Positions 18,798 to 27,960 of a stretch of 64,000 nucleotides of DNA are shown here, in pieces (the first letter of the stretch is position 1; every line of letters begins with the position of its first letter). A program made the translations under genes and the position numbers. The stretch comes from Clostridiales bacterium (GTDB lineage Bacteria > Bacillota > Clostridia > Christensenellales > Aristaeellaceae), in contig JAIKWZ010000022.1 of assembly GCA_024684375.1 (NCBI GenBank), positions 1 through 64,000 of the forward strand. Reading direction: 5' to 3'. The notes beneath the pieces were generated by a model. It was not told the origin of the DNA. It worked only from the letters and a program-made list of their open reading frames with translations, and did not search any database.

Positions 18798-21623
18798 ATG
18801 GATAAATTCATCACCTGCCGCGGGGTAAGGGTCAACAACCTAAAAAACATAGACGTGAAGATCCCCCGCGACAAGTTCACGGTCATAACCGGGCTTTCAG
18901 GCTCAGGCAAAAGCTCCCTTGCGTTCGACACGATATTCGCAGAGGGGCAGCGCAGGTACGTGGAGAGCCTGTCCTCCTACGCGCGCCAGTTCCTGGGCCA
19001 GATGGACAAGCCGGACGTGGACGCGATAGACGGCCTCTCCCCCGCCATATCCATCGACCAGAAGACCACCGCCCGCTCCCCCCGTTCCACCGTGGGCACG
19101 GTCACGGAGATACACGACTACCTGCGCCTGCTGTTTTCCCGGGCGGGCACGCCACACTGCCCCAAGTGCGGGCGGGTGATAAAGCGGGTGAGCGTGGACG
19201 AGATCACCTCCCGCATACTGGAACAGCCGGAAGGCAGCCGCCTGGTGCTGCTGGCGCCTGTGGTCAGGGGGCGCAAGGGCGAATACACCAAGCTTCTGGA
19301 GGACTGCCAGAAAAAGGGCTTCGTGCGCTGCCGCATCGACGGGATAATGTACGAGCTGAGCGAAACGCCGCCCCTGGACAAGAACAAAAAGCACGACATA
19401 GAGATAGTGGTGGACCGTCTCATCCTTCGGGAAGGCGTGCTCTCCCGCCTGAGCGACAGCGTGGAGACCGCGCTCAAGCTTGGCGGCGGGCTGTGCCTGG
19501 CGGCGTTCGTGGACGGGGATGAGATACTTTTCTCAATGAACTACGCCTGCCCCGACTGCGGCATCTCGATAGAGGAGCTCTCCCCCCGCATGTTCTCATT
19601 CAACAACCCCTACGGGGCGTGCCCCGTGTGCGGCGGGCTGGGCTACCTGACCACGGTGGACATAAACAGCGTGATCCCCGACCCGGAAAAGTCCCTGAAC
19701 GAGGGCGCGATCCGCGTCAGCGGCTGGGACAGTGGCGAGGGCGGCGGGCAGATGGCGCGCATGTATCTTGAAGGGCTGGCCAGGCACTACGGTTTCTCCA
19801 TGGACGCGCCCGTCAGGACACTCGATAAATCCCAGCTGGACAAGATACTCTACGGCACCAAGGGCGAAAAGATCCACTGCGAGTACGAGCGCGAAGGCAG
19901 GAAGGGCAGCTTCAATGTACCTTTCGAGGGCATCGTCACCAACCTGGAGCGCCGCTTCCGCGAGACGGACAGCGAATACAGCCGCGAGGGAATAAGCGAG
20001 TTCATGAGCGAGACCCCCTGCCCCGAGTGCGGCGGCCGCCGCTTAAAGCCCGAGGCGCTGGCGGTCACGGTGGGCGACAAGTCCATTTCCGACGTGAGTG
20101 ACCTGTCCATACGTGAGAGCCTGAGCTTTTTTGAGAGCCTGTCCCTGCCCCAGCGGGAAAGCTTTATCGCCCGCCCCATATTGAGGGAAGTCACCTCCCG
20201 CCTGAGCTTTTTGAGGGACGTGGGGCTGGAGTACCTGACCCTCTCCCGCGGCGCGGCGACCCTGTCCGGCGGCGAGGCGCAGCGCATCCGCCTGGCGACC
20301 CAGATAGGCAGCGGGCTGGTGGGCGTGGTGTACATCCTCGACGAGCCGTCCATAGGCCTGCACATGCGGGACAGCGAAAAGCTGCTCAAGACCTTAAGAA
20401 AGCTGCAGGCGCTGGGCAACACGCTGATAGTTGTGGAGCACGACACCGCCACCATGCGCGAGGCGGACTACCTGCTGGACATCGGCCCCGGCGCGGGCAG
20501 CCTGGGCGGCTATCTGGTGGCTTCTGGCACTCCCGAAGAGGTGATGCAGGTGCCCGAGTCGATCACGGGACAGTTTCTGTCCGGAAAGCGCTCAGTGCCC
20601 ATTCCGCTTCAAAGGCGCGCGCCCAGGGGCTTCATAACCGTCAAAAACCCCCGCGCCCACAACCTTAAGGGCATGGACGTGAGCTTCCCCCTGGGCGTGT
20701 TCACCTGCGTCACGGGCGTGAGCGGTTCCGGCAAAAGCAGCCTGGTGAACGACATACTCTTTAAGGCCCTCTCCCGGGACCTTAACCGCTCCCACGAGCG
20801 CCCCGGCAAATATGACGGCATAGAGGGCTTAAACCAGCTGGACAAGGTGATCTCCATCGACCAGAGCCCCATCGGCCGCTCCCCCCGCAGCAATCCCGCC
20901 ACTTATACGGGGCTGTTCGACCTGATAAGGGAGCTTTACGCCTCCACCGCCGACGCGAAATCACGGGGCTTCAGGGCCAACCGCTTCTCCTTCAACGTCA
21001 AGGGCGGCCGCTGCGAAAGCTGCTCCGGCGACGGCGTGATCAAGATAGAGATGCACTTCATGCCGGACCTGTACGTGCCCTGCGAGGTGTGCGGCGGCAG
21101 GCGCTACAACCGCGAGACGCTGGAAGTCAGATACAAGGGCAAAAGCATCCACGATGTGCTGGAAATGACCTGCGACGAGGCGCTCGGCTTTTTTGACGCC
21201 CTGCCCAAACTCAGGAGCAAACTCCAGACCATGGTGGACGTGGGGCTGGGCTACGTGAAGCTCGGCCAGCCCGCCACGCAGCTCTCAGGCGGCGAGGCGC
21301 AAAGGGTCAAGCTCGCCACCGAGCTCTCCCGCAGGGCCACAGGCCGCACGCTGTACGTGCTGGACGAGCCCACCACCGGCCTGCATCCCGCGGACGTGGA
21401 ACGCCTGAACGAGGTGCTGTTCCGCCTGGTGGACGCGGGCAACACGCTGGTCATAATAGAGCACAACCCCGACGTCATCAAGTGCGCGGACTGGATAATC
21501 GACATGGGCCCCGAGGGCGGCGACATGGGCGGCAATGTGGTCGCCTGCGGCACTCCCGAGCAGGTCGCTCAGAACGAGGCCAGCTACACCGGGCAGTTTT
21601 TGAAAGAGATACTTAAGAGATAG
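18798..21623 (+). CDS. uvrA: Excinuclease ABC subunit A (UvrA)
   Basis: 941-residue damage-recognition ATPase of nucleotide excision repair. Two ABC-type ATPase modules are present: [10 protein letters not shown] near residue 32 and [10 protein letters not shown] near 640, with signatures [12 protein letters not shown] and [12 protein letters not shown]. Zinc-binding Cys pairs are seen at CPKCG (near 118), CPDCG/CPVCGG (near 252-277) and [14 protein letters not shown] (near 737-765). The ATG at 18798 with AAAGGA upstream gives the usual family length; the longer reading frame from 18711 crosses an intergenic repeat and is rejected. Confidence 0.98.
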   Translation: MDKFITCRGVRVNNLKNIDVKIPRDKFTVITGLSGSGKSSLAFDTIFAEGQRRYVESLSSYARQFLGQMDKPDVDAIDGLSPAISIDQKTTARSPRSTVGTVTEIHDYLRLLFSRAGTPHCPKCGRVIKRVSVDEITSRILEQPEGSRLVLLAPVVRGRKGEYTKLLEDCQKKGFVRCRIDGIMYELSETPPLDKNKKHDIEIVVDRLILREGVLSRLSDSVETALKLGGGLCLAAFVDGDEILFSMNYACPDCGISIEELSPRMFSFNNPYGACPVCGGLGYLTTVDINSVIPDPEKSLNEGAIRVSGWDSGEGGGQMARMYLEGLARHYGFSMDAPVRTLDKSQLDKILYGTKGEKIHCEYEREGRKGSFNVPFEGIVTNLERRFRETDSEYSREGISEFMSETPCPECGGRRLKPEALAVTVGDKSISDVSDLSIRESLSFFESLSLPQRESFIARPILREVTSRLSFLRDVGLEYLTLSRGAATLSGGEAQRIRLATQIGSGLVGVVYILDEPSIGLHMRDSEKLLKTLRKLQALGNTLIVVEHDTATMREADYLLDIGPGAGSLGGYLVASGTPEEVMQVPESITGQFLSGKRSVPIPLQRRAPRGFITVKNPRAHNLKGMDVSFPLGVFTCVTGVSGSGKSSLVNDILFKALSRDLNRSHERPGKYDGIEGLNQLDKVISIDQSPIGRSPRSNPATYTGLFDLIRELYASTADAKSRGFRANRFSFNVKGGRCESCSGDGVIKIEMHFMPDLYVPCEVCGGRRYNRETLEVRYKGKSIHDVLEMTCDEALGFFDALPKLRSKLQTMVDVGLGYVKLGQPATQLSGGEAQRVKLATELSRRATGRTLYVLDEPTTGLHPADVERLNEVLFRLVDAGNTLVIIEHNPDVIKCADWIIDMGPEGGDMGGNVVACGTPEQVAQNEASYTGQFLKEILKR

Positions 21624-21809
21624 GATGACGCGCCGTCCCTTTCCCGCGGCGATCCTTGCTATCTATACGCATTGCTGTTAAACCGCCCTTAGTACACCTT
21701 AATACACGATTGAACCATGATATGCAATTATATATAATTAAATCAAGGTATTTACCAAAGAAAGCCACAAAGAAAACGATAGTCATTCATCAAATCATTG
21801 GAGGCTCTT

Positions 21810-23417
21810 ATGAAAAAAGTAATAACAATAATTCTGCTTATAGTGGTTTTATGCTTAGCAGTCAATTACATCGGTTTCCCGTGGTATCAAATTGAGCAAG
21901 CAGATAAGTATATGTATCAAGGTGAACATTCAAAGACGGAAGACGTGCTAATAACATACATAAATCATTTCTTCTGGGGAAAAAAAGCAAGAGCACGGCT
22001 AATGGACCTTTATACCTTGGAAGCTGCTAAATCAATGGAGGCAAAAGATTACGAAGCAGCAGCAATAGCTTATCAAAAGCTGAATGATGAAAACAACGCA
22101 AAAAAAGCCTGGTTGGCTTTAGGGGATACCAGCATGTCACAGTCAGACTTTGAGAAAGCTGTTAAAGGTTATTCAAATGCCGGCGCACAGTCTCTGCTAA
22201 GCGAAGCTTACTCAAAATGGGGCGATCAAATGCTTTCATTGCAAAATTACAAAGATGCAGTGAGATACTATCAATTAGCTGACGATACATCCAAGATAAG
22301 GACTGCCAAACTTGATGAAGCATATTATTTAATTAACAACAACAAACCATCCGAAGTTATACGTATAGTCAAGGGATATAATGGTAAAGATATTGCAGAA
22401 ATAGTGTTTAATGCTTTCCAATGTGAAGCTCAATTAATGCAAGAAAACAGCGAGGCAGATGATACTCCACAGGAACTCCATACTAAGATAATCGCCCTTG
22501 CTGCTAAATATGGTGAATCAATTAAAGACATTGACACTCAGCTTGCTTTTTGTAACTTATTGAAGGATAATGGACATTCGTTAAAAGAAGTATATCCCGA
22601 TGGCGTTGAAGTTGATTATTCCATTTCCAATTATCAGGTATATGAACCGGAAGAAATTGATTATAGCGCCGCTTATGGTATTACTACTTCTAAGGTCGCA
22701 AAGAGCTTATTAGACATGCTAAAAAAAACTAATACTGACAATTCATCATCAAATAAAATATTGTGTTTTTCGAGAATTGAAAACAAACCAATTATTTCTG
22801 ACAATGGAATAGAATATGGAAAATATAAAAACTCAACAACCGGTGAGCTGGAAAATCCCCTTGCCTATGTTGATTCTGATCGTTGGGTCGCCACTGATTA
22901 TTATACTGTAAAGCTTCTGCCCGGAATAATGGAAAGTTTAAATCCATCTCTACGTGCAAAGAGTCTTAGCGAGTGCGGCAAGTTTTTAATCATCGATAAA
23001 GGTTATATGCCAATGGGACATGTTACAATCACTAATACAAAAACATATAATAGCAATTATTCTTCTTCGAATAAAGGAATAACAAGCACGTCATATAAAG
23101 CATATATCTACTACAGTGCATATGAGTCAATAGCATTATATAACAAAAATAATCCCAAAGATCGGTTTATTTTTGATGGATATGAAAATGCTGCTAAACT
23201 TGCAGATAGTACGATTAATAATGGAGATGGGAGGTCAATCATAACCGCACAAAGTATCATAGTAAATGATAAAAATGGAAAGAGTTATTTTGGAGGAATT
23301 GAACCGATAAGCGGCTGGTATAATGAATACTACGCATTAGGAATACATAATGAAGGATGGCTTACGAATAGCCGAATTAATAAAGCGATCAGCTCAATTA
23401 ATTCAAAATTCAAATAA
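21810..23417 (+). CDS. Membrane-anchored TPR-like protein of foreign appearance
   Basis: 535-residue protein of unknown function. One N-terminal membrane segment or uncleaved signal (residues 3-21) is followed by helical repeats resembling TPRs (about 30-200: AAKSMEAKDYEAAAIAYQKL; KAVKGYSNAGAQSLLSEAYSKWG) and a C-terminal domain (about 275-535) not recognised. GGAGG lies 5 bases before the ATG. The gene and its flanks are visibly AT-rich with AT-ending codons, in sharp contrast to uvrA and the SGNH gene on either side, so recent transfer is likely. No mobility gene accompanies it. Confidence 0.75.
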   Translation: MKKVITIILLIVVLCLAVNYIGFPWYQIEQADKYMYQGEHSKTEDVLITYINHFFWGKKARARLMDLYTLEAAKSMEAKDYEAAAIAYQKLNDENNAKKAWLALGDTSMSQSDFEKAVKGYSNAGAQSLLSEAYSKWGDQMLSLQNYKDAVRYYQLADDTSKIRTAKLDEAYYLINNNKPSEVIRIVKGYNGKDIAEIVFNAFQCEAQLMQENSEADDTPQELHTKIIALAAKYGESIKDIDTQLAFCNLLKDNGHSLKEVYPDGVEVDYSISNYQVYEPEEIDYSAAYGITTSKVAKSLLDMLKKTNTDNSSSNKILCFSRIENKPIISDNGIEYGKYKNSTTGELENPLAYVDSDRWVATDYYTVKLLPGIMESLNPSLRAKSLSECGKFLIIDKGYMPMGHVTITNTKTYNSNYSSSNKGITSTSYKAYIYYSAYESIALYNKNNPKDRFIFDGYENAAKLADSTINNGDGRSIITAQSIIVNDKNGKSYFGGIEPISGWYNEYYALGIHNEGWLTNSRINKAISSINSKFK

Positions 23418-23427
23418 ATCCAATTGA

Positions 23428-23514
23428 TGCAAGGCGTGGGACATCTCCAGCGAGAGCGAGTGCGTGGCGTACCTGATGAAGCTGTATCAGAAACTGACGG
23501 GAAAAACGAACTGA
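23428..23514 (+). pseudogene. 3' remnant of a broken gene next to the foreign insert
   Basis: A short open stretch with host-like GC-rich codons ends in TGA at 23512. It encodes 28 residues that read like a protein C-terminus (WDISSESECVAYLMKLYQKL then TGKTN). It has no start or ribosome site and begins exactly where the AT-rich segment stops. The likeliest reading is the tail of a host gene lost when the AT-rich gene was inserted. Confidence 0.45.
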
Positions 23515-23580
23515 CACCTCGCCGCGGCCTTCGGCCCGGTATTGCAAACAGATCAGGAATACCAAAAGGAGATAGATATC

Positions 23581-24657
23581 ATGAAAAGAGCGATTTGTCT
23601 GGCTTTGTGCGCGCTTGCGTTCGCGCTGTTTTTGAACGCCTGCGCGGAGGGCGAAGGCACGGGCAAGGTGCTGGTCGCGCTGGGCGATTCCTACACCGCG
23701 GGGGAAGGCATCGAGCCTTTCTACGGTCAGGACGCGCCCATGTCCGTCAAATGCAAGGACCCGGACTGGCTGACGCACAGGTCCGAACGGGCGTGGCCCG
23801 GAATGCTCACGCTGCCCGGAGTGGAAGGGACGCTGGCGCAGCACCGCGGCGAAAACTACTTTACCGTCGCGGCGTCGGGGGCGCGCACGAACCACCTTTT
23901 CCTACTGACGGACGAGGATAAAGCCGCCGGATATACAGCGGACATGGAGAAGAAGTACGACCGCGAGGGCATCACCGGCATGACGGTGATCGCTCCCCAG
24001 CTGGATATATTTGACGAACTGGACGCCAAAGGCCTGAAAGCGGATTACGTGGTGCTGAGCATAGGCGGCAACGACGTGGACTTCAAAAGCATAATGACGA
24101 TGTCCGTGCTGGGAAAGACCGTGTCTACGCCCGGCGAGACGAACGTGGACAAGGGCGTGAACCTGATGGAAAAGCAGTACACGGACGGCAATGTCAGAAG
24201 CAAGCTCAAGCGCGCGTTTCACGACGTGGCCGCCCGCGCGGGCAGTCAGGCGGCGATCCTTGTGGTCGGCTACCCGTATCCCATGATCGATGAGACCGTC
24301 GGCGGCGCGTTCTCAAAAGACAGCGCGGCAATACTGAACGAAGCGACTTACTTTTTCTGCACGGAACTCATCAATGTCGTGGACGAGTGCAGGAACGAGG
24401 GCCTGAACATCTGCTATGTGGACGTGAGCACTGCGTTTGAGGGCCACAGCGCTTACGCGGAAGAAACGTACTTCAACAACATCATATTCCTGGCGGGAAA
24501 GCAGGACCTGGATTCCTCGGCGATAGTCAGTTCCTCCTCCATGCACCCGAACCTAAAAGGCGCCGAGGCGATCGCGCGCTGCGTACAGTACGTCATCGAC
24601 CATCTGGAGGCCGGCAGCGAGCGCTACATCTTCGACTATTTCCCTGAGGACGACTGA
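23581..24657 (+). CDS. SGNH/GDSL-family lipoprotein esterase
   Basis: 358-residue secreted hydrolase. The signal peptide ends in lipobox LNAC (Cys near residue 21), so it should be lipid-anchored on the cell surface. SGNH blocks are present: GDSYTAGEG (catalytic Ser) near 38, Gly in block II, SIGGNDVDF near 160 and SMHPN (catalytic His) near 320. Start chosen at 23581 with AAGGAG 9 bases upstream. The family cleaves ester bonds of lipids or cell-wall polysaccharide acetyl groups; the substrate is unknown. Confidence 0.9.
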   Translation: MKRAICLALCALAFALFLNACAEGEGTGKVLVALGDSYTAGEGIEPFYGQDAPMSVKCKDPDWLTHRSERAWPGMLTLPGVEGTLAQHRGENYFTVAASGARTNHLFLLTDEDKAAGYTADMEKKYDREGITGMTVIAPQLDIFDELDAKGLKADYVVLSIGGNDVDFKSIMTMSVLGKTVSTPGETNVDKGVNLMEKQYTDGNVRSKLKRAFHDVAARAGSQAAILVVGYPYPMIDETVGGAFSKDSAAILNEATYFFCTELINVVDECRNEGLNICYVDVSTAFEGHSAYAEETYFNNIIFLAGKQDLDSSAIVSSSSMHPNLKGAEAIARCVQYVIDHLEAGSERYIFDYFPEDD

Positions 24658-24688
24658 TAAATCGCGGCCGCTCAGAAAAATAAAACAA

Positions 24689-24715
24689 GGCAGAGGGCGT
24701 TAAACGCTCTCTGCC
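24689..24715 (-). terminator. Terminator of the DUF308 gene
   Basis: Stem GGCAGAGGGCGT with ACGCTCTCTGCC (one G-U pair). On the minus strand it is followed by a T-rich tract, right after the gene ending at 24756. Confidence 0.7.
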
Positions 24716-24755
24716 AAACTTGTGCCTGCTCAAGCGCCGACGCGGGTGCTTATGG

Positions 24756-25442
24756 TCACTCCTTCGCCGGCTCCGGCTCGTTCTCTTTCTCCGGCTGCTT
24801 CTCTTTTTCCGGCTCGTTTTCTTGCTCCGGCTCGTTCTTTTTCTCCGGTTCCTGCTCTTTCTCAGGTTCCTTCTCTTTCTCAGGTTCCTTCTCTTTTTCC
24901 GGTACCTTCTTTTTCTTCATGAAACAGTATACGCAGTCAAGTATGGCTATGAGTATCATGGCCACTCCCGTAAATATCCAGACGGCGCCTTCCGCGGTAA
25001 ACGGCTGTATGAACAGCAGCACCGCCAGCGCTGCGCACAGTATGAAGCTTACCCCCATCAGGTACCACATATTGCGCTTTAAGCGCCAGGCGTCCGCCGC
25101 CATTTGTAGCTTCATGAAAGCGGAGGCCAGCAGCAGCGCGCCGTACAGGGTGGTAAGCGTGCCCAGCAGCGTCAGCAGCCAGGACCGGTTCGCGATCCCC
25201 AGGATACCGACGGTGACCAGGCCCAGCCCGGCGGCCAGTTTCCAGGTCTTTACCGCGTCCTGAAGCGGCAGGCGCGCGTACCTGAACAGCTCTATCCCGC
25301 CCGTCACTATCAGGCAGGCGCCCAGAAGGATTATCACCGCGCCGATCAGCCAGTTCGGATTTATCAGCAGCAGTATGCCCAGTATCAGTTCGCACACGGC
25401 CATGACCAGCGATACGCTGATCGTTTTCTTCTTTTCGTTCAT
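24756..25442 (-). CDS. DUF308 (HdeD-like) membrane protein with a charged repeat tail
   Basis: 228-residue protein with six predicted membrane segments in residues 8-172, matching the DUF308/HdeD family, whose members are linked to acid or general stress in other bacteria. The cytoplasmic-looking C-terminus (about 178-225) consists of eight six-residue repeats of the form PEKEKE. Start at 25442 is chosen because the first helix begins ten residues later and a purine-rich site AAGGGGAAGGG precedes it. It faces the SGNH gene tail to tail. Confidence 0.85.
   Translation of the reverse strand: MNEKKKTISVSLVMAVCELILGILLLINPNWLIGAVIILLGACLIVTGGIELFRYARLPLQDAVKTWKLAAGLGLVTVGILGIANRSWLLTLLGTLTTLYGALLLASAFMKLQMAADAWRLKRNMWYLMGVSFILCAALAVLLFIQPFTAEGAVWIFTGVAMILIAILDCVYCFMKKKKVPEKEKEPEKEKEPEKEQEPEKKNEPEQENEPEKEKQPEKENEPEPAKE
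24759..24902 (-). repeat. Eight tandem 18-bp repeats coding PEKEKE-type units
   Basis: The 3' end of the DUF308 gene holds eight imperfect 18-bp units coding six-residue Pro-Glu-Lys repeats (PEKEKE, PEKEQE, PEKKNE, PEQENE and so on). Such tracts can vary in copy number by slippage. Confidence 0.8.
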
Positions 25443-25717
25443 GTCCCTTCCCCTTCCTTCGCTTTCTGATGCCCGATGCCGCGAAAGTCTGTCTCTGCCC
25501 CTTATTCTACCATATAACGCCTGAACGGGCAATAAGCGCTTTTTCGAAACTCAGCCCCTCGGAGTTCCTCACGCGGGCAGGATGACAGCGGACGCGGGTG
25601 CCGTAACCGCAAGTTAACATTCCGGCTGTACAATCTGTGGTCGGGAGCCGCCTGAGGGCTCGCTTTCCCCGCCGCGCGGAAACACGGCTGATCTTCTCTT
25701 CAGGGAGCTTAGCGCAT

Positions 25718-26287
25718 ATGGAGTACCTGGACATAGTGGACGAAACGGGTCTGCCCACCGGCAAGACCGTATCCCGGGAAGAAGCCCATAAAAAGGGCAT
25801 CCTCCACCGCACCGCCCATGTGTGGGTAGTGAAAAAGCACGCGCGCGGCTACGACATTCTGCTCCAGAAACGCAGCGAGGAAAAGGAGTCGTTCCCCGGC
25901 ATGTACGACACCTCCTCCGCCGGCCATATCCCCGCCGGTGATAAGCCCCTTGAGTCCGCGCTGCGGGAGCTGAACGAGGAGCTGGGCATCCCGGCTGCTC
26001 CCTGTCAGCTTGAGTACGCGGGCTCCTTCCGCATAAAGTATGAAAAGGAGTTTCACGGCTGGCCGTTCCGGGACAACGAATTCACCAGCGTGTACGTTTA
26101 TGAGCAGCCGGTGGATATCGGCGCGCTCAGGCTGCAGGCTTCAGAGGTATCGGAGGTAAAATGGTTCGGCCTGGAGGCCGTGTGGCAGGAGATCCACCGT
26201 TCCCGGGAACGCTTCTGCGTACCCACCGACGGGCTCAAAGTGTTAAGGGAGCACCTGAAGCGCCGGCAGGACGACGGACGGGATTGA
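25718..26287 (+). CDS. Nudix hydrolase, IPP-isomerase-like subgroup
   Basis: 189-residue Nudix enzyme. The Nudix box reads GHIPAGDKPLESALRELNEE followed by LGI; the first acid is Asp in place of Glu, as in several proteins of the IPP isomerase/YfcD subgroup. The N-terminus EYLDIVDETGLPTGKT and the segment GILHRTAHVWV also fit this subgroup. Start at 25718 has AGGGAG 10 bases upstream. The substrate (a nucleoside diphosphate derivative) is unknown. The 275 bp before it show no gene. Confidence 0.85.
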   Translation: MEYLDIVDETGLPTGKTVSREEAHKKGILHRTAHVWVVKKHARGYDILLQKRSEEKESFPGMYDTSSAGHIPAGDKPLESALRELNEELGIPAAPCQLEYAGSFRIKYEKEFHGWPFRDNEFTSVYVYEQPVDIGALRLQASEVSEVKWFGLEAVWQEIHRSRERFCVPTDGLKVLREHLKRRQDDGRD

Positions 26288-26414
26288 TAACCCCGGCAGC
26301 TTCTGGTATAATCGACGTATGTACACAGGCGGGGCAGTCGATGCGTCCGCGCGTTCGTTCGCGTTCCCCTGACCCGTCCTTTGACCCCACGAGCCCACCG
26401 AAAGGAGACGCTCC

Positions 26415-27863
26415 ATGAAGCAGGCGACCCGGCAGATCGCGGCGCTGGCGGCGGCGCTGATAGCGCTGTTCATACTGTGCCGCCTGACTTTCAGCCGCGA
26501 GTATACCGCCAACGTAAGGCTTTATCCCTACGGCCAAAGCTCGTTTTCGCCGGACGGCGCCCGCGTGGAGCTGGACAACCCGCAGGCGGCGCGGCTGGAC
26601 AGGGTGAGATTCGGCCAAGACAGGGTGAGCTTTTCCCTGCATCCCATAAAGCGGGGCGAGACCAGCGCGCAGATCTTTGACTCCGAAGGCAACGAGGTCG
26701 CGTTCCTGATGTTCCGTGTGGGCGCCCTGGGCACGGTGTACGACCTCCAGACAGGCGGCTTTACCGGGGACAACGTGATGCTCGCCGGCACGACGCTGTT
26801 CTGGCTGCTTTTGAGCGCGATAATGCTGTGGCACTATTTCCGGGCGAAGGGGAGCGCGTTCTATTCCCTGGCTTCCGTTTATTATTCGGGCTTTTCCCTG
26901 TTTTCCCTTATCACGGGCGGGCTGATGCTGCGGGTCACGTTCAGGCACCTGTTTGACCCCGCCGGATTCAGCCTATACTCCGCCCTTGACGCCATCACCC
27001 GCGCCAGCATCAGGTTCATGACGCTGACCATGCCCGTGATGCTGGTTTTCGCTGTCGCTCTGGCGATAAGCAACCTGGTGCTGCTCAGGCACGAGGGCTA
27101 CGCCCTTCAAAACGTGCTGGGGCTGGCGGTAAGCGCGCTGCTTATCGCGGGCGAGGCGGCGGGGCTGTACATCTTCACCCGTGATTTCATGGGTTCCGAA
27201 TTCGCCGGACTGGTAAGGAGCACGCTCGAAAACAGCTACGCCACAGTGTTCGTGTACTTTGAGTGCATGCTGGCAGGCGCGGTTATCTGCGCCGTCACGG
27301 CGGCCAGGTACCGTCCCAAACCTGACAAGGACGCCATAATCATACTGGGCTGCCGCTTCAGGAAGGACGGCACGCTGCCTCCCCTGCTGAGGGGCAGGGT
27401 GGACCGCGCGCTTAAGTTCTTCAGTGAGCAGAAACAGGCGGCGGGCAAACAGGCCGTGTTCATCCCCTCCGGGGGGCAGGGCTCGGACGAGCCCATGGCC
27501 GAGGCTGAGGCAATGCGCAGGTACCTTATCGACAATGGCATCCCTTCCGAAAGCATTTTCCCCGAAGCCGGCTCAAAAAACACGGATCAGAACATGGCGT
27601 TTTCCAAACGGATCGTGGACGAAGTCGCCCCCAACGGCAACGTGCTGTTCGTGACCACCAATTACCACGTGTTCCGCAGCGGCATCTGCGCCGCCCGCGC
27701 GGGGCTGGACGCGGTGGGCATAGGCGGCAAGACCGCGTGGTGGTACTGGCCCAACGCCTTCATGCGGGAGGCGGCAGGCCTGCTGGTAAGGTACTGGAAG
27801 CAGGATACGGCGCTGCTGATACTGCTGATAGTGTTTTTCGCGCTCATGTCCATGCTGCTGTAA
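26415..27863 (+). CDS. DUF218/YdcF-SanA-like integral membrane protein
   Basis: 482-residue protein. It begins with a membrane segment (about 6-24), an extracellular region of about 95 residues, several membrane helices (about 125-295), then a DUF218 domain (about 308-455) with the typical start AIIILGCRFRKDG, PSGGQGSDEPMAEAEAM and the NTDQNM and TTNYHVFRS motifs, and a last helix. DUF218 proteins (SanA, YdcF, ElyC) are tied to cell-envelope polysaccharide metabolism. AAAGGAGA lies just upstream. Stand-alone gene. Confidence 0.88.
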   Translation: MKQATRQIAALAAALIALFILCRLTFSREYTANVRLYPYGQSSFSPDGARVELDNPQAARLDRVRFGQDRVSFSLHPIKRGETSAQIFDSEGNEVAFLMFRVGALGTVYDLQTGGFTGDNVMLAGTTLFWLLLSAIMLWHYFRAKGSAFYSLASVYYSGFSLFSLITGGLMLRVTFRHLFDPAGFSLYSALDAITRASIRFMTLTMPVMLVFAVALAISNLVLLRHEGYALQNVLGLAVSALLIAGEAAGLYIFTRDFMGSEFAGLVRSTLENSYATVFVYFECMLAGAVICAVTAARYRPKPDKDAIIILGCRFRKDGTLPPLLRGRVDRALKFFSEQKQAAGKQAVFIPSGGQGSDEPMAEAEAMRRYLIDNGIPSESIFPEAGSKNTDQNMAFSKRIVDEVAPNGNVLFVTTNYHVFRSGICAARAGLDAVGIGGKTAWWYWPNAFMREAAGLLVRYWKQDTALLILLIVFFALMSMLL

Positions 27864-27893
27864 GGCTCGCGGTCTCCCCAATCCCATAAAAAC

Positions 27894-27952
27894 CGGGCGG
27901 CTCCGATAACGGAGCCGCCCGTTCGTATGGCTTTCGGGCGCCGCCGCCCGAA
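27894..27952 (-). terminator. Two hairpins between convergent genes; terminator of the secreted protein gene
   Basis: The 12-bp perfect stem CGGGCGGCTCCG/CGGAGCCGCCCG (27894-27921, loop ATAA) is followed by a T-run on the minus strand. A second stem TTCGGGCG/CGCCCGAA lies at 27933-27952. Confidence 0.8.
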
Positions 27953-27960
27953 AAGGCGTT

